Shown piece after piece: positions 37,623 through 47,910 of a DNA stretch of 64,000 bases. Numbering within the stretch: the first letter of the stretch is position 1; every line of letters begins with the position of its first letter. The stretch comes from Struthio camelus (lineage: Eukaryota; Chordata; Aves; Struthioniformes; Struthionidae): positions 28,703,068 to 28,767,067 of the forward strand of contig NC_090952.1 of assembly GCF_040807025.1 (NCBI RefSeq). Reading direction: 5' to 3'. The translations under genes were made by a program, and so were the position numbers. The notes beneath the pieces were generated by a model. The model was not told where the DNA came from. It worked only from the letters and a program-made list of their open reading frames with translations, and searched no databases.

Positions 37623-40600
37623 CTGGTGACAAAGAAAAAGAAAAATAATTGAAACGTGAACAGCATAAAACTAGAAATATAAGATTCACTACAGATGTTA
37701 ACAATTTTAAATTAGGATCTGCTTTACAACATTAAGTTGAAAGACAAAGAGTAGAACTGAGTATTCTATTGCTCAGTTCCAATCGTCTCTAATCACCAGT
37801 TAAAACTTCCTTTATCATATAGGAAGACAAATGCTGGCTGACACTCTGTAACAAGATTCAGATTTACAGATTGAGAACAAGAAGAAATAATAAGAACGTA
37901 CCTGTATGAACTTAGTGTTTTCTAATGGTATTTATAACAATATCACCACTAGGCTCACCCAGAGTTTAATATTAAATTACTGTCTTTCTTCCGAGGGCCA
38001 TTTGCATATGAAGCCCTCCCCCCACAAATGGAGACAGAGGCTGAATCTCTGCCAATACAAGAATTAGAAGAACTACAACCTAGGAAACAGACCTTGAACT
38101 CCAATACCGTCTGCCCTTACACAGGAAAAGGCATGCAGATCTACCTCTTTAGTCATCACACTACTCAGTGCACGTAATAGTGTTATAATGCTAACAGGTA
38201 CTTACCTAATGTTGACCAGCCAAACATAGCTATTACTACAATAAGACGTACAATGAAGCTGACAGTCCCAGAACCTGCTAGCAGTACCAGCCTACACACC
38301 AGCATCGCTACTGTCAGGGGCATGACACAGTAACCCAGAACGCACAGGCTCTGAAAAAAAGATCTAGAAACAAGTGACAGAAACAGGAAAAAGAGTCAGA
38401 CCAAAGCCCTACAGAAGTTCCATACACTGGAACACTTTAATTGCTACTACAGACCAGCACTCACATAGTTCCTCCAAGTAGCTTTGAGTTTAGTGTGATA
38501 ACAACTGCACCAAACCAGATGATGACAAAGACCTCAGCAAATTGGGGCCCTCCATCTTCTTTGCTATCTGCTGATCCACCCTGAAGCATCCTGTTGAAGG
38601 TAACAGAAACAAGAAGTCAATCACAGTTGACGACTGGGTTTTTGCAGATTAAGAATAGATGACAGAATAGGAGTCTGAGACATTGATTCTCAAGTAAGTT
38701 GCAGAATAGTTATTTTTCATTGGTTTTCTGATTTTTGGAAGCATCCTCTATCTTGTGTAGAAAATGACTGTTGCCCAGTTGCAGTCCACTTGTTCATTTT
38801 GTGGACTGTATAGAAATGGAAAGGAGAATGAAAATGACAGACAACAGGCTAGACAATGAAAACTGAAGTATAAAGGGTTTAGTAAACTCTCAAAGCAGAC
38901 AAAGCAGACAGCGCACTGCATGACAAAACAGGTAAACCTTAAGGAAAGCTTAATATAACCCCAGGATACATGCAACATGTATAACCTGGAAAAGTGAGCA
39001 TGTGCCGATTTGAAGATTTAAATTATATTGTATACTGCAGATATAGCTACAACAACATTTTATTAAATGGTTTTTGTATGTTGAGTACGTATGTGGGACG
39101 CGGATTTGGTGACAGATGTAGTAACATTTGTTAGACTAACTGGCTTAGCTGAACTACTATACATAATTCTAAGCGCGCCAACTCTTCAGCGCGTGCTTGT
39201 ACGGTTCAGCAAAAGCAAGCCTTGAGAGACTAATTCCCCTGTGCTTCCCCCACCAGCAGCAGGGAGGCAGAGGGAGGTAGGGACAGACAGGCAAACACAC
39301 CCCTTAAGAGGGCTACTCAGAAGGCCTTAATTTCACTCCTCATTGCACTGGTCTCAGTCTTTCTCTCTTCCTCTCCATGAGGGTAACAAACTTTCCAGGA
39401 AGTACAAGAAACAGGAGTCCAACTTTGGACCACATTCATGTGTGAATAGGCTATCACAATTTATGCATGGGAGGAAAAAAAAAAAAGAAACCCTTCTGTA
39501 GCTATCAGTTAAAAGAATACATCTGTAGGATGAAAATGCAATGGTCCGTTCTCCATCCTGAGCAAAATTACCGTGCAGGAAAATTTTAAACCTTTCCCCA
39601 AACGTTCAGTTTCTCCACATCTGAAGAAACAATTCAATGTATTGAAGAGGAGTAATGTCCCTTCTCCCTCACATGCTCCCAGGTTTGCTTCCCCCCTCCA
39701 AGGTCCTTACCATCTCTGTAAACATTTCACATACAAATGTCACCAATAACATGAAGAATTTAAAGCTCTATGCAATGAAAGGAGGAAGAAAGCAACATGC
39801 ACCTTTAAAAAAAAAAAAAAGTTTCTTCCTGAGGCAAAGTAAATATTTAGTCTTGTGTTTTAAGACCTAAACATACCTACATCTCTCTTCTCTGAATGAT
39901 GCAAAAGCTAAGGAAGCAGATATGCTTACCCGAGTTAATTCAAGTTTTGAGTATTTTATTACTGCAAAAGTATCAGACACATGGTTTTGCTTTTATTTTT
40001 TTCTAAACATGGCACATAAGCATAAAACATTTTATCTGAATACAGTAAGGAACAAATATTAGAATGTGATGTCCAATCTGTGACTCTTTAGGAGTTCACA
40101 CACACCTCCCGTGTGCAGGTTAAACCTCGTGCTGGGCAGACACCAGCACTACCTCACTGCACAGAGGCTGGTGGGTAACATGAACCCCTGCTACAGCAGC
40201 AGTGATGCCACAAGTACCGAGACCAACCTTCCTGTCGTACCCCCATTCTCATTTGCACACATCTCCCCAACAGTCCCCAGGAGCCGCAGTCGTCTTCTAC
40301 CTATGAGCTACTCCAACAGCCTCTCTTATTCCATTGGTTCTCCAGGGTACCTGGTACACACCTGGTACCCATGCTACAGCTCCTAGTTAAACAAGGCTTT
40401 GGCATGCAGCTCAGAATAAGGAAGTGGGCCAAATGTGTTAGAACTAATAACAACACGAATCAGGATAACTTTCAGTAACGTCATTCCTAAAAGAGGGGAT
40501 TCTGAAGAGTTCACCTTTAAATTCTAAATTTAAAGAAGGACGGTCTTAATGAGATTTAAGTGTCAGAAACACATTTTGTAAGAAAACCTGGAGCAAGCAC

Positions 40601-42696
40601 TGATGTAGAAGACCAGGCGAGCATCTGAAAAAACTTAATTTCAACACATGTCATCAGAAATCTTTAAATTCTCGTTTCCCCTACGTAAAAGGCTAAAAAA
40701 CCAAACCCACTTACTGCAGGTACTTACAGCGCAAGCGAGACACAAAGCACCAAGGGGCCCCAAAGATCCCCTGCAGGTAAAAGAAAAAAAAAAAAAGACA
40801 TCATAGAAAGATGTTCAATTGTATTTTTCTAGGAGTGATAAAGCATTCTTTTCCAACTCCTGATATATCATTTTCCATACTATACTTCGTTATAATTTTC
40901 TTATTTAGCATCTTTTATATACATATATAAAGAATACGATGTAATTTATTCAAAGTGTGTTAACTCTTAAAGTTACCTGCTCTATATATTAACACATGAT
41001 CTGTTTTAAAAGATCCTTGATACCACCCTGATTTTTCATTATTCAGCATGCCAAAACAACAAAACGAACATAAAACAGACACTTGATTTCCTATTCCAGT
41101 GAATTCCTCCTTTTCAAAACATGAGAAGTCTGTAAGCAACATGCCCTTTCAAGCTTTTGAAAGTCTTCTGGTACGTACAGTCTCTGAGGAGCGCACTGCT
41201 CTTTTTCGGATACATGACATGCACAAATTTCTTCCCGACCGCCTTTAGATCTCTCATCTGAAATAAAGAAGAGACACTTAATAAAATTACAGATCACAAT
41301 GAAAACAAAGCAGAAAGATAGAAATAAAGCAGTATCAACTTTAAAATCAAGATAGGATCCAACCCAAAAATTTCTGAAGCATCCCCTGCAGCAAACAATG
41401 ACTACATTTCCTACGTTCCTTAACAACCACAACAACGTACTATCCTTTAATAACACCTAGTTAAGAACAATAATTTCTTTGCTCCTCTGTGAAAAGAAAG
41501 TCACCAAAAAAAATCCTATTAGGGTAGTTTCCTCTGAAGCACCATCTGACACTTCTACACTTGCAAAAATTTTCAGATCACAGAAAGACTTGGGGATTGT
41601 AACTCAAATATTTTTCTACCCAAAAGAATGTGCTTTACAAAGCTACCCCCCAAAACAGTAAAAGTCAAAAGAAAAAAGACAATTTTTGCATAACACTTGG
41701 CAGAAGAGATCAGTAAAACACATGTGTTATTACAGATACAGGCACAGAATACTAACTCACAATAGTATCTCTAACAGGTTCATCCAGTGTGGAGTAGTCT
41801 TCATCAGGAGAGTGAGATCCAACAGGAACAGTAATTTCCCCTTCCACTGGAATATCTTCAGATATTGACACATCCGAGAGACCTGCAAACTACACGTTTA
41901 TGAAACTCTTAAAAAACAGAGATGCAACCAGCTCATATTCCCTTCAGCTGTTTTGCAACAGAGTTTAACATAAAAATAATTGCTCAGAATTTTAAGATAC
42001 AACATTTAAACAAGATCAACAACAGAGCCCAGCCGTGGTCTGGCTGACTTAAGCCGCTCACAGTGTAAAAAGGCACTTCACAGCGTGCACAGCATTTCTG
42101 TTTTCTTCAGTAACTCCTGTACCTTTGACTTGTTTCTTCTGTGATTTAGACAGTAATAAGTGAGGGATATTAGGCAGCTTACATGTGTTTCATTATTACA
42201 CAAGGAACAGAACGTCAGATAGCTGTACAACAACAGCATCACGCCTGACAACGCTTGGCACCTTCAGGGACGCCGCGGGAACACAGACTACCGACACACC
42301 GCACGCGTTTTCCTCCTCAGCACAAGGTCTGAGGCCGCGAACGTGAATAAAGAGAGTTTCCTCCACGGGACCAGGCAGCGCCAAAGCCCTCCGGCGAGCC
42401 CCGAGCAGCCGGGCCGCTCCCAAAGCGGCGCCGGCACCGGTACCAGCACCGCCCAAGGAACCCGCTCCGGGGACCGCGGGGAAGCGGGAACCGCCGCCCG
42501 CGCCTGGGCCTGGCTGCGGCTCCGGCCCCCTCCCGCCGCGCCGGGCGGCCGCCCCGCTTGCTCCAGCCCGGCGCCCCGCGGCGGGAGGTGGAGCCCGGCC
42601 CTCCCCGGCGGGGGGCTCGGCCGCCGCCCGCCCCGCGGTGCTCACCAGCGGCTTCGCCGCCCCGGCCCCGGCCCCGCTCCCCTCCGCCGCCGCCAT
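37504..42696 (-). CDS. YIPF6: YIPF6, Yip1-domain family member 6 (complete, 7 coding exons)
   Basis: Seven exons (42696-42646, 41889-41761, 41257-41179, 40770-40728, 38590-38465, 38363-38206, 37622-37504) join through GT/AG sites with matching phases into 705 nt, or 234 residues plus stop; human YIPF6 is 236. The cytosolic N-terminus carries the acidic GLSDVSISEDIPVEGEI stretch typical of this protein. It is followed by five hydrophobic segments near residues 90-104, 119-136, 145-165, 178-200 and 211-231, and ends ISWMILTFTPQ as in human YIPF6. YIP family proteins are five-pass membrane proteins of the early secretory pathway that partner with Rab GTPases; YIPF6 is placed in the Golgi. The gene is compact (5.2 kb) and lies head to head with OPHN1. 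Assignment is from remembered family sequence, with strong residue identity along the whole length. Confidence 0.97.
38206..38363 (-). CDS. YIPF6: YIPF6 coding exon 6
   Basis: 158 nt after acceptor TTGTTTCTAG. It encodes ISFFQSLCVLGYCVMPLTVA and continues through the third and most of the fourth membrane segments (RLIVVIAMFGWSTL), ending in donor TTAG|GTAAGT, phase 1. Another AG exists inside the T-run/CAG, but only the upstream AG restores the ISFFQ residues seen in human. Confidence 0.96.
38465..38590 (-). CDS. YIPF6: YIPF6 coding exon 5
   Basis: 126 nt after acceptor TTCAACAG. It encodes a short lumen-facing acidic loop (GGSADSKEDGGPQFAE) and the second membrane helix VFVIIWFGAVVITLNSKLL, ending in donor CTAT|GTGAGT, phase 2. 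Confidence 0.96.
40728..40770 (-). CDS. YIPF6: YIPF6 coding exon 4
   Basis: A small 43-nt exon after acceptor ACCTGCAG. It completes Trp and encodes DLWGPLVLCVSLA, the first membrane segment, then donor GCT|GTAAGT in phase 2. The human counterpart reads DLWGPLILCVTLA. Confidence 0.95.
41179..41257 (-). CDS. YIPF6: YIPF6 coding exon 3
   Basis: 79 nt after acceptor TTTATTTCAG. It encodes MRDLKAVGKKFVHVMYPKKS and then SALLRD plus the first base of a Trp codon, with donor ACT|GTACGT (phase 1). This is the conserved cytosolic segment just before the first membrane helix. Confidence 0.95.
41761..41889 (-). CDS. YIPF6: YIPF6 coding exon 2
   Basis: 43 codons, phase 0 to phase 0, beginning FAGLSDVSISEDIPVEGEI and ending PVRDTI, then donor ATT|GTGAGT. 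The acceptor reads CGTGTAG with a poor pyrimidine tract. A second AG seven bases downstream (TTTGCAG) would break the frame and is rejected. Length and boundaries equal the human exon's 43 codons (residues FAGLSD to NTI). Confidence 0.95.
42646..42696 (-). CDS. YIPF6: YIPF6 coding exon 1
   Basis: It encodes MAAAEGSGAGAGAAKPL, 17 codons, ending phase 0 at donor CTG|GTGAGC. The Ala/Gly-rich residues 2-14 differ from the acidic human N-terminus, but the terminal PL before the FAGLSD junction is shared. The start codon lies in CAAGATGGCGGC, which is both a YY1 site and a TISU element, so the ATG choice is well supported. Confidence 0.93.
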
Positions 42697-42700
42697 CTTG
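42689..42700 (-). promoter_or_regulatory. TISU / YY1 element over the YIPF6 start codon
   Basis: The minus strand reads CAAGATGGCGGC, a perfect match to the TISU consensus SAASATGGCGGC and to the YY1 core. TISU genes are transcribed from a point about 5-30 nt upstream and translated without scanning from very short leaders. That predicts a YIPF6 start site near 42701-42730. Confidence 0.75.
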
Positions 42701-42743
42701 ACCCCGCCACCGCGGCTGTCGAGGCGACGTGGAGACGGACGCG

Positions 42744-42751
42744 GACGTCAT
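42744..42751. promoter_or_regulatory. CRE/ATF-like site in the YIPF6 core promoter
   Basis: GACGTCAT (minus strand ATGACGTC) lies 48 bases before the YIPF6 ATG. It matches the CREB/ATF palindrome core. With a TISU-type start site it would sit at roughly -20 to -45. Confidence 0.4.
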
Positions 42752-43469
42752 CAGCCGGCGCGCGGCGCGCGGCAAAGGCGTCACCGACGGCCTGAGCGTC
42801 CATGGCAACGCGGGGCGGGGCGGCCGTTAGAGGGGCCGGCGGGGCCGGGCGGGGCCGCAGCGCCGCCCCGAGGCGGCAGGGAGGGGCGCGGGCGCCGAGG
42901 CCTGAGCGGGGGGGCGCGCCGGGGCCCGCGAAGAGCGGCGGCCGCCTGGCATCCAGGCAGGAGCGGGTCCGCTGGCGCGGCCGCGCTGGCCCGGATGCGC
43001 TGCTGGCCTCAGCGTTTCGGTGGGTTCCCAGAATAATTCCTGGGGGAAAGAGGGTCGTGCCGCCACCCGCTCTGAACAGCAAACGGGTGGAAAACGGTAC
43101 CACGCTTCATAGAAACGTTGAAGGAAGCGGAGGCGGCCTGAAAAGCACCGCGAGGCGGCGAGGCCCGAAGCCGGGGGCACACGGCCGGGGGCCGGTCGCC
43201 CCGTTCTGGCGGCCCGGGAGGCCGGTGCAGCCCGCGGGCCGCCTCGGACGGGCCGCTCGCACCAGAGCGGGGGGTTACTCCTGCCGGGCGCGCAGCTTGA
43301 CTGTGGAGGTGTGCGAGGTTTCCGTTGCCCCAGCCCTCGGGTTCAGCCAGATCCCTCCAGGACGAGGCTCTGCCGCGTGTATGCCGGCCACCCCCCTCTC
43401 CTGTTACCGCCCGCGGCCGAGGGTGCGCTCGCTGACGCCAGGCACGTCCTTAACGGAGCGCTCCGAGCG

Positions 43470-44790
43470 TCACTGACTACCAGCCACAGACTGAGTCATT
43501 TATCCGTAACTTTCCGCTGGGAATCCAGCCGTTTTTCAAGGCTGTTCTTCAAGCCCATATTTCCTCAACTTAAAAATCAAAATTCTGTGGGAAATGGCAT
43601 AAAGAGACTTCAGATGTTAAGCTGTATTGCCATCAGCTCTAAACCATCATCCACGCTTACTTACTGCACCATGAAAGACAGTCACGTTGGACAAGCAACA
43701 TGACAGCTGAAGAACTAAAAACGAGAAGGGTAACGCAGGCCGGCCGTCCATTTGTTTTCATAAACAAGACCCTAATCTCACTCTCAACAGCAGGCCAGCG
43801 TGGCTTTTTCCAGCTTTGAGCCTAACTGTTTAGCTTAAAGGCAAGAAAACATTGATTAACTGGAGAATAGTGCCGCCTTCGGCTTGGTAAGTGGCACAAT
43901 TTATAAAAGTCTGCCAAGCATCGCGCTCCAGTTTTGCCAGCCATGACCCTAACTGCCCCAACAGTCCCAGGTCCATCCGAGGATGGAGAACTGCTGAGCA
44001 GAGCTCGACCTACAGAGCTCCCCTCTTGGAAAACTCTTTGGTTTTCCCAGTCCTAACCTAACCTCCATCCCACACACCTCTCGGTTGTCTTGCAGTTGTG
44101 CTCTTTTCAGCTCATCGAGAAGAATTTTTCCGTCGCTGTTACAGAACATAGCTCTTGTTTGGATAGCTGTGCTAAAAGGCCACAGCAGGGATCAAAACTC
44201 AGGTGTATGAGGCAAAAATACATGTGACTTACTTTCTTGGGAACAGTCCGCGCTACTCGAGTCCCTTTTCCTGAAAAGGAAGTTGATTTAGGTTACAGTA
44301 ACTTGTTATTTTCCATTTTATTTCTTCTAGTTTGACTAAATCCTGCAGTTTCAAATACTATTTCTGCATCTCCAGCCAGACTGATAGTAGTTATATTTGA
44401 TTCTGCGTTCAAAAGGGAACTTTCTTGTAAAGGCAGAGATGATTAAAGTCACTGTGGAAAAAGTTGATCTTGGAGATGTCTACGACATTGGAAGGGATGG
44501 AGATGATGTTTTTCTTTACTAAAATGAATCCTTGGGAATAAGCGTCTTCGAGAAATTAATTCTTTCATTTTTATTTTCTGCTATGTAGTGCATACCAATG
44601 ATTACAAAACCCAAACCATTGACACTGTTGTTTTCAGTTTGCTTCCTTGGATGTATCTTGAGTTGAACTTTATGAAAAAGCTCTTCCACGTTTGATCTGA
44701 AAGTTTTTGTTCCTGACTGCATCTGGCAGAATTCAGGCCAAAAACCAGGCTTTGCCCAACTGTTTTCAACCGTTTGTTGAAACGGAACAA
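43470..44790. other. Intergenic, YIPF6 to OPHN1: no gene seen
   Basis: Ordinary mixed-composition DNA between two CpG-rich blocks. The only item noted is a 27-codon frame at 44439-44522 with protein-like residue composition. No repeat family was recognised. Confidence 0.5.
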
Positions 44791-44799
44791 CCTGTGGGG

Positions 44800-45000
44800 G
44801 TGCTCACTGTCCGAGAGGGCTCGGGGGCAGGCGGCGACGGAGGGGTGGGAGCCTGCGCCAGCCTGGCCGTGGCCACCGCTGAGGGGGGCCGGGGTCCAGG
44901 GCGGCCGGGGACAGCGAGGGGTCGGGGCAGGAAGGGCCGAGCCGCCTCGGAGGGGACGGCGAGGGCGGCGGAGCAGGAAATCTCGCGGTGAAAGGTGAGA
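44800..45000. other. Small CpG-rich patch
   Basis: About 200 bases of G-rich, CpG-containing sequence (GGGGCCGGGGTCCAGGGCGG type) between YIPF6 and OPHN1. It may be an outlying part of the divergent promoter region. No transcription start can be assigned. Confidence 0.4.
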
Positions 45001-45279
45001 GATGACAGACGGCAGCGGATGAGGGGACAATCTCAATGACTCAATTGTTATCACGTTACTTGAACGTACCTAAGACTCAGACTCTGGAGCATCTTATTAA
45101 ACATGCAAAAAAGCAACACATCTGCAAACTGTGTAGTAATAATGAAATAAAAACTGCCTTTTCATGACCTCTGAGAGCATTTTAAAGCAGTCCCTCATCT
45201 ACTAATGCACTCTACATAATAAAACCTTTAAGAAATTCTCTTCCCTGTTTTTGCCTAAAAAAGAATAAATTAATTTCCC

Positions 45280-45300
45280 TTTTTTTTTTTTTTTTTTTTT
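45280..45300. repeat. Poly-T tract (21 T)
   Basis: An uninterrupted T run marking the sharp change from AT-rich intergenic DNA to the GC-rich OPHN1 upstream block. There is no adjacent retroelement sequence to explain it as a poly-A tail. Confidence 0.9.
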
Positions 45301-45813
45301 AACTTCTACATTAAACCTAAATTACATGTACCAGGGAGGAAGGCGGGGGCTTTCCCAGGGAGCCGGGGAAGAGGCGCGCGAGGGCGGTGGGACGCGCAGC
45401 CCCGCGTGGAGGCACGACGCCCGGGGAGAGCTGCCGGCCGGGGCGGCGGGAGGACGCGAAGCGACGGACGCGGTGAGAAGCCTGCTGCATCCCGCGCCTG
45501 CGAGCTCCCGAAGGGTTCGCTCAGCACGGGGAGCGCCGAATACCCGCTGCAGAATATCTCCGTATTCAAAAACTACAAAGCTCAAGTCGCCCCGTTTGGA
45601 TGAAAGCGGCTGTCCCCTCAGCCCGCCCAGGACCGCGCGCCGCCGGAGCGTGGCTGGGTCCGGCTTCGTGCCGGCACGGGTCGCGGAGCCCCGGCAGCGC
45701 GACCGGACCCCGTCGGCTCTGCGGCCGGCGCCGGAGCGGGCAGGGCAGGCCGCAGCGTCGGGTGCAGCCTGCCGCTGCCCGCGCCCCTTCCTGGCCTGCG
45801 GGGGGGGGAGCCG

Positions 45814-47157
45814 GGTCCCCAGGGGAAGGGGGGGTCCCCAGGGGAAGGGGGGCCCAGGGGAAGGGGGGGTCCCCAGGGGAAGGGGGGGCCCAGGGGAAGG
45901 GGGTCCCCAGGGGAAGGGGGGCCCCGGGGGAAGGGGGCCCCGGGGGAAGGGGGCCCCGGGGGAAGGGGGGGGCCCAGGGGAAGGGGGGGCCAGGGGAAGG
46001 GGCCCCGGGGGAAGGGGGGGCCCAGGGGAAGGGGGGTCCCCAGGGGAAGGGGGCCCCAGGGGAAGGGGGGGCCCAGGGGAAGGGGGGTCCCCAGGGGAAG
46101 GGGGGTCCCCAGGGGAAGGGGGCCCCAGGGGAAGGGGATCCCCAGGGGAAGGGGGGCCCAGGGGAAGGGGGGCCCAGGGGGAAGGGGGGGCCCAGGGGGA
46201 AGGGGGGGCCAGGGGGAAGGGGGGCCCAGGGGGAAGGGGGGGCCCAGGGGAAGGGGATCCCCAGGGGAAGGGGATCCCCAGGGGAAGGGGGGTAACCAGG
46301 AGAAGGGGGGCCCAGGGGAAGGGGGGCCCCAGGGGAAGGGGGGCCCCAGGGGAAGGGGGGCCCCAGGGGGAAGGGGGGCCCCAGGGGAAGGGGGGCCCCA
46401 GGGGAAGGGGGGCCCAGGGGAAGGGGGGCCCCAGGGGAAGGGGGGTAACCAGGAGAAGGGGGGCCCAGGGGAAGGGGATCCCCAGGGGAAGGGGGGCCCA
46501 GGGGAAGGGGATCCCCAGGGGGAAGGGGGGGCCCAGGGGAAGGGGGGCCCCAGGGGAAGGGGGGGCCCCAGGGGGAAGGGGGGCCCAGGGGAAGGGGGGC
46601 CCCAGGGGAAGGGGGGTAACCAGGAGAAGGGGGGCCCAGGGGAAGGGGATCCCCAGGGGAAGGGGGGCCCAGGGGAAGGGGATCCCCAGGGGGAAGGGGG
46701 GGCCCAGGGGAAGGGGGGCCCCAGGGGAAGGGGGGGCCCAGGGGAAGGGGGGGCCCAGGGGAAGGGGGGCCCCAGGGGAAGGGGGGCCCAGGGGAAGGGG
46801 GGCCCCAGGGGAAGGGGGGCCCAGGGGAAGGGGGGCCCCAGGGGAAGGGGGGGCCAGGGGAAGGGGGGGCCCAGGGGAAGGGGGGCCCAGGGGAAGGGGA
46901 TCCCCAGGGGGAAGGGGGGGCCCAGGGGAAGGGGGGCCCCAGGGGAAGGGGGGGCCCAGGGGAAGGGGGGGCCCAGGGGAAGGGGGCCCAGGGGAAGGGG
47001 ATCCCCAGGGGGAAGGGGGGGCCCAGGGGAAGGGGGGCCCAGGGGAAGGGGGGGCCAGGGGAAGGGGATCCCCAGGGGGAAGGGGGGCCCAGGGGAAGGG
47101 GATCCCCAGGGGGAAGGGGATCCCCAGGGGGAAGGGGGGGCCCAGGGGAAGGGGCCC
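45814..47157. repeat. G-rich minisatellite (16-18 bp units) upstream of OPHN1
   Basis: About 1.34 kb of head-to-tail units built on an invariant core GGGGAAGGGG joined by variable linkers (GGCCCA, GGCCCCA, GGTCCCCA, GATCCCCA, rare GGTAACCA). By length there are roughly 75-80 units; they were not counted individually. The plus strand is strongly G-rich, the C runs being confined to linkers. It keeps frames open on both strands, giving false proteins of GKGGPGEGG and [11 protein letters not shown] type. It ends about 490 bases before the OPHN1 start codon, inside the CpG-rich promoter block. Confidence 0.97.
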
Positions 47158-47354
47158 GGGGCAGCCCCGCCGGGTGCCAGGCCCGCGCCCGCGGCCGGGA
47201 GAGCTGAGGGGCGTCGAGCGGCCGCCGCCAACCCAGCGCTGGAGGCGGGGCCGGGCGGCTCCCTCCGCCGCGCCCCCCCGGGCGCCGCCCCGCGCCGGGC
47301 CCGGCCGCGGCCGCGCAAACTGCCCGCCCCAGGGCCGCGCAGGGCCCGCCGGAA

Positions 47355-47391
47355 GGGGGGGGGGGGGCGCCGCCGCCGCCGCCGCCGCCGC
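47355..47391. repeat. G13 run followed by (CGC)8 in the OPHN1 5' region
   Basis: Thirteen G at 47355-47367, then eight perfect CGC triplets at 47368-47391, about 250 bases upstream of the OPHN1 start codon. It probably lies in the promoter or 5' UTR. Such triplets are length-variable in many vertebrate promoters. Confidence 0.9.
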
Positions 47392-47478
47392 CACCGGGGG
47401 CTCCCGGCGGCCCCGCCCCGAGCGCAGCGCTCAGCGGGCGGCGGCCGGGCCGGATCCAGCCGGAGCGGAGCGGTCTGA

Positions 47479-47910
<432 letters not shown>

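Larger units (their letters stand above)
42250..43460. promoter_or_regulatory. CpG island, YIPF6 promoter
   Basis: Dense CpG sequence covers YIPF6 exon 1, the start of intron 1 and about 750 bases upstream. It includes a GC box GGGGCGGGGC near 42812 and an RFX-like GTCCATGGCAAC at 42798-42809. Open frames of 130-224 codons on both strands are explained by the lack of AT-rich stops. Limits were judged by eye. Confidence 0.8.

Noticed and set aside
41881-41887. Alternative acceptor TTTGCAG for YIPF6 exon 2
   Set aside because: It would start the exon at GTCTCTCGG and shift the frame. The upstream TAG acceptor restores FAGLSD as in human.
42802-43476. 224-codon plus-strand frame upstream of YIPF6
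   Set aside because: Lies wholly on the CpG island with overlapping open frames on both strands, Arg/Gly/Ala-rich and without domain or splice support.
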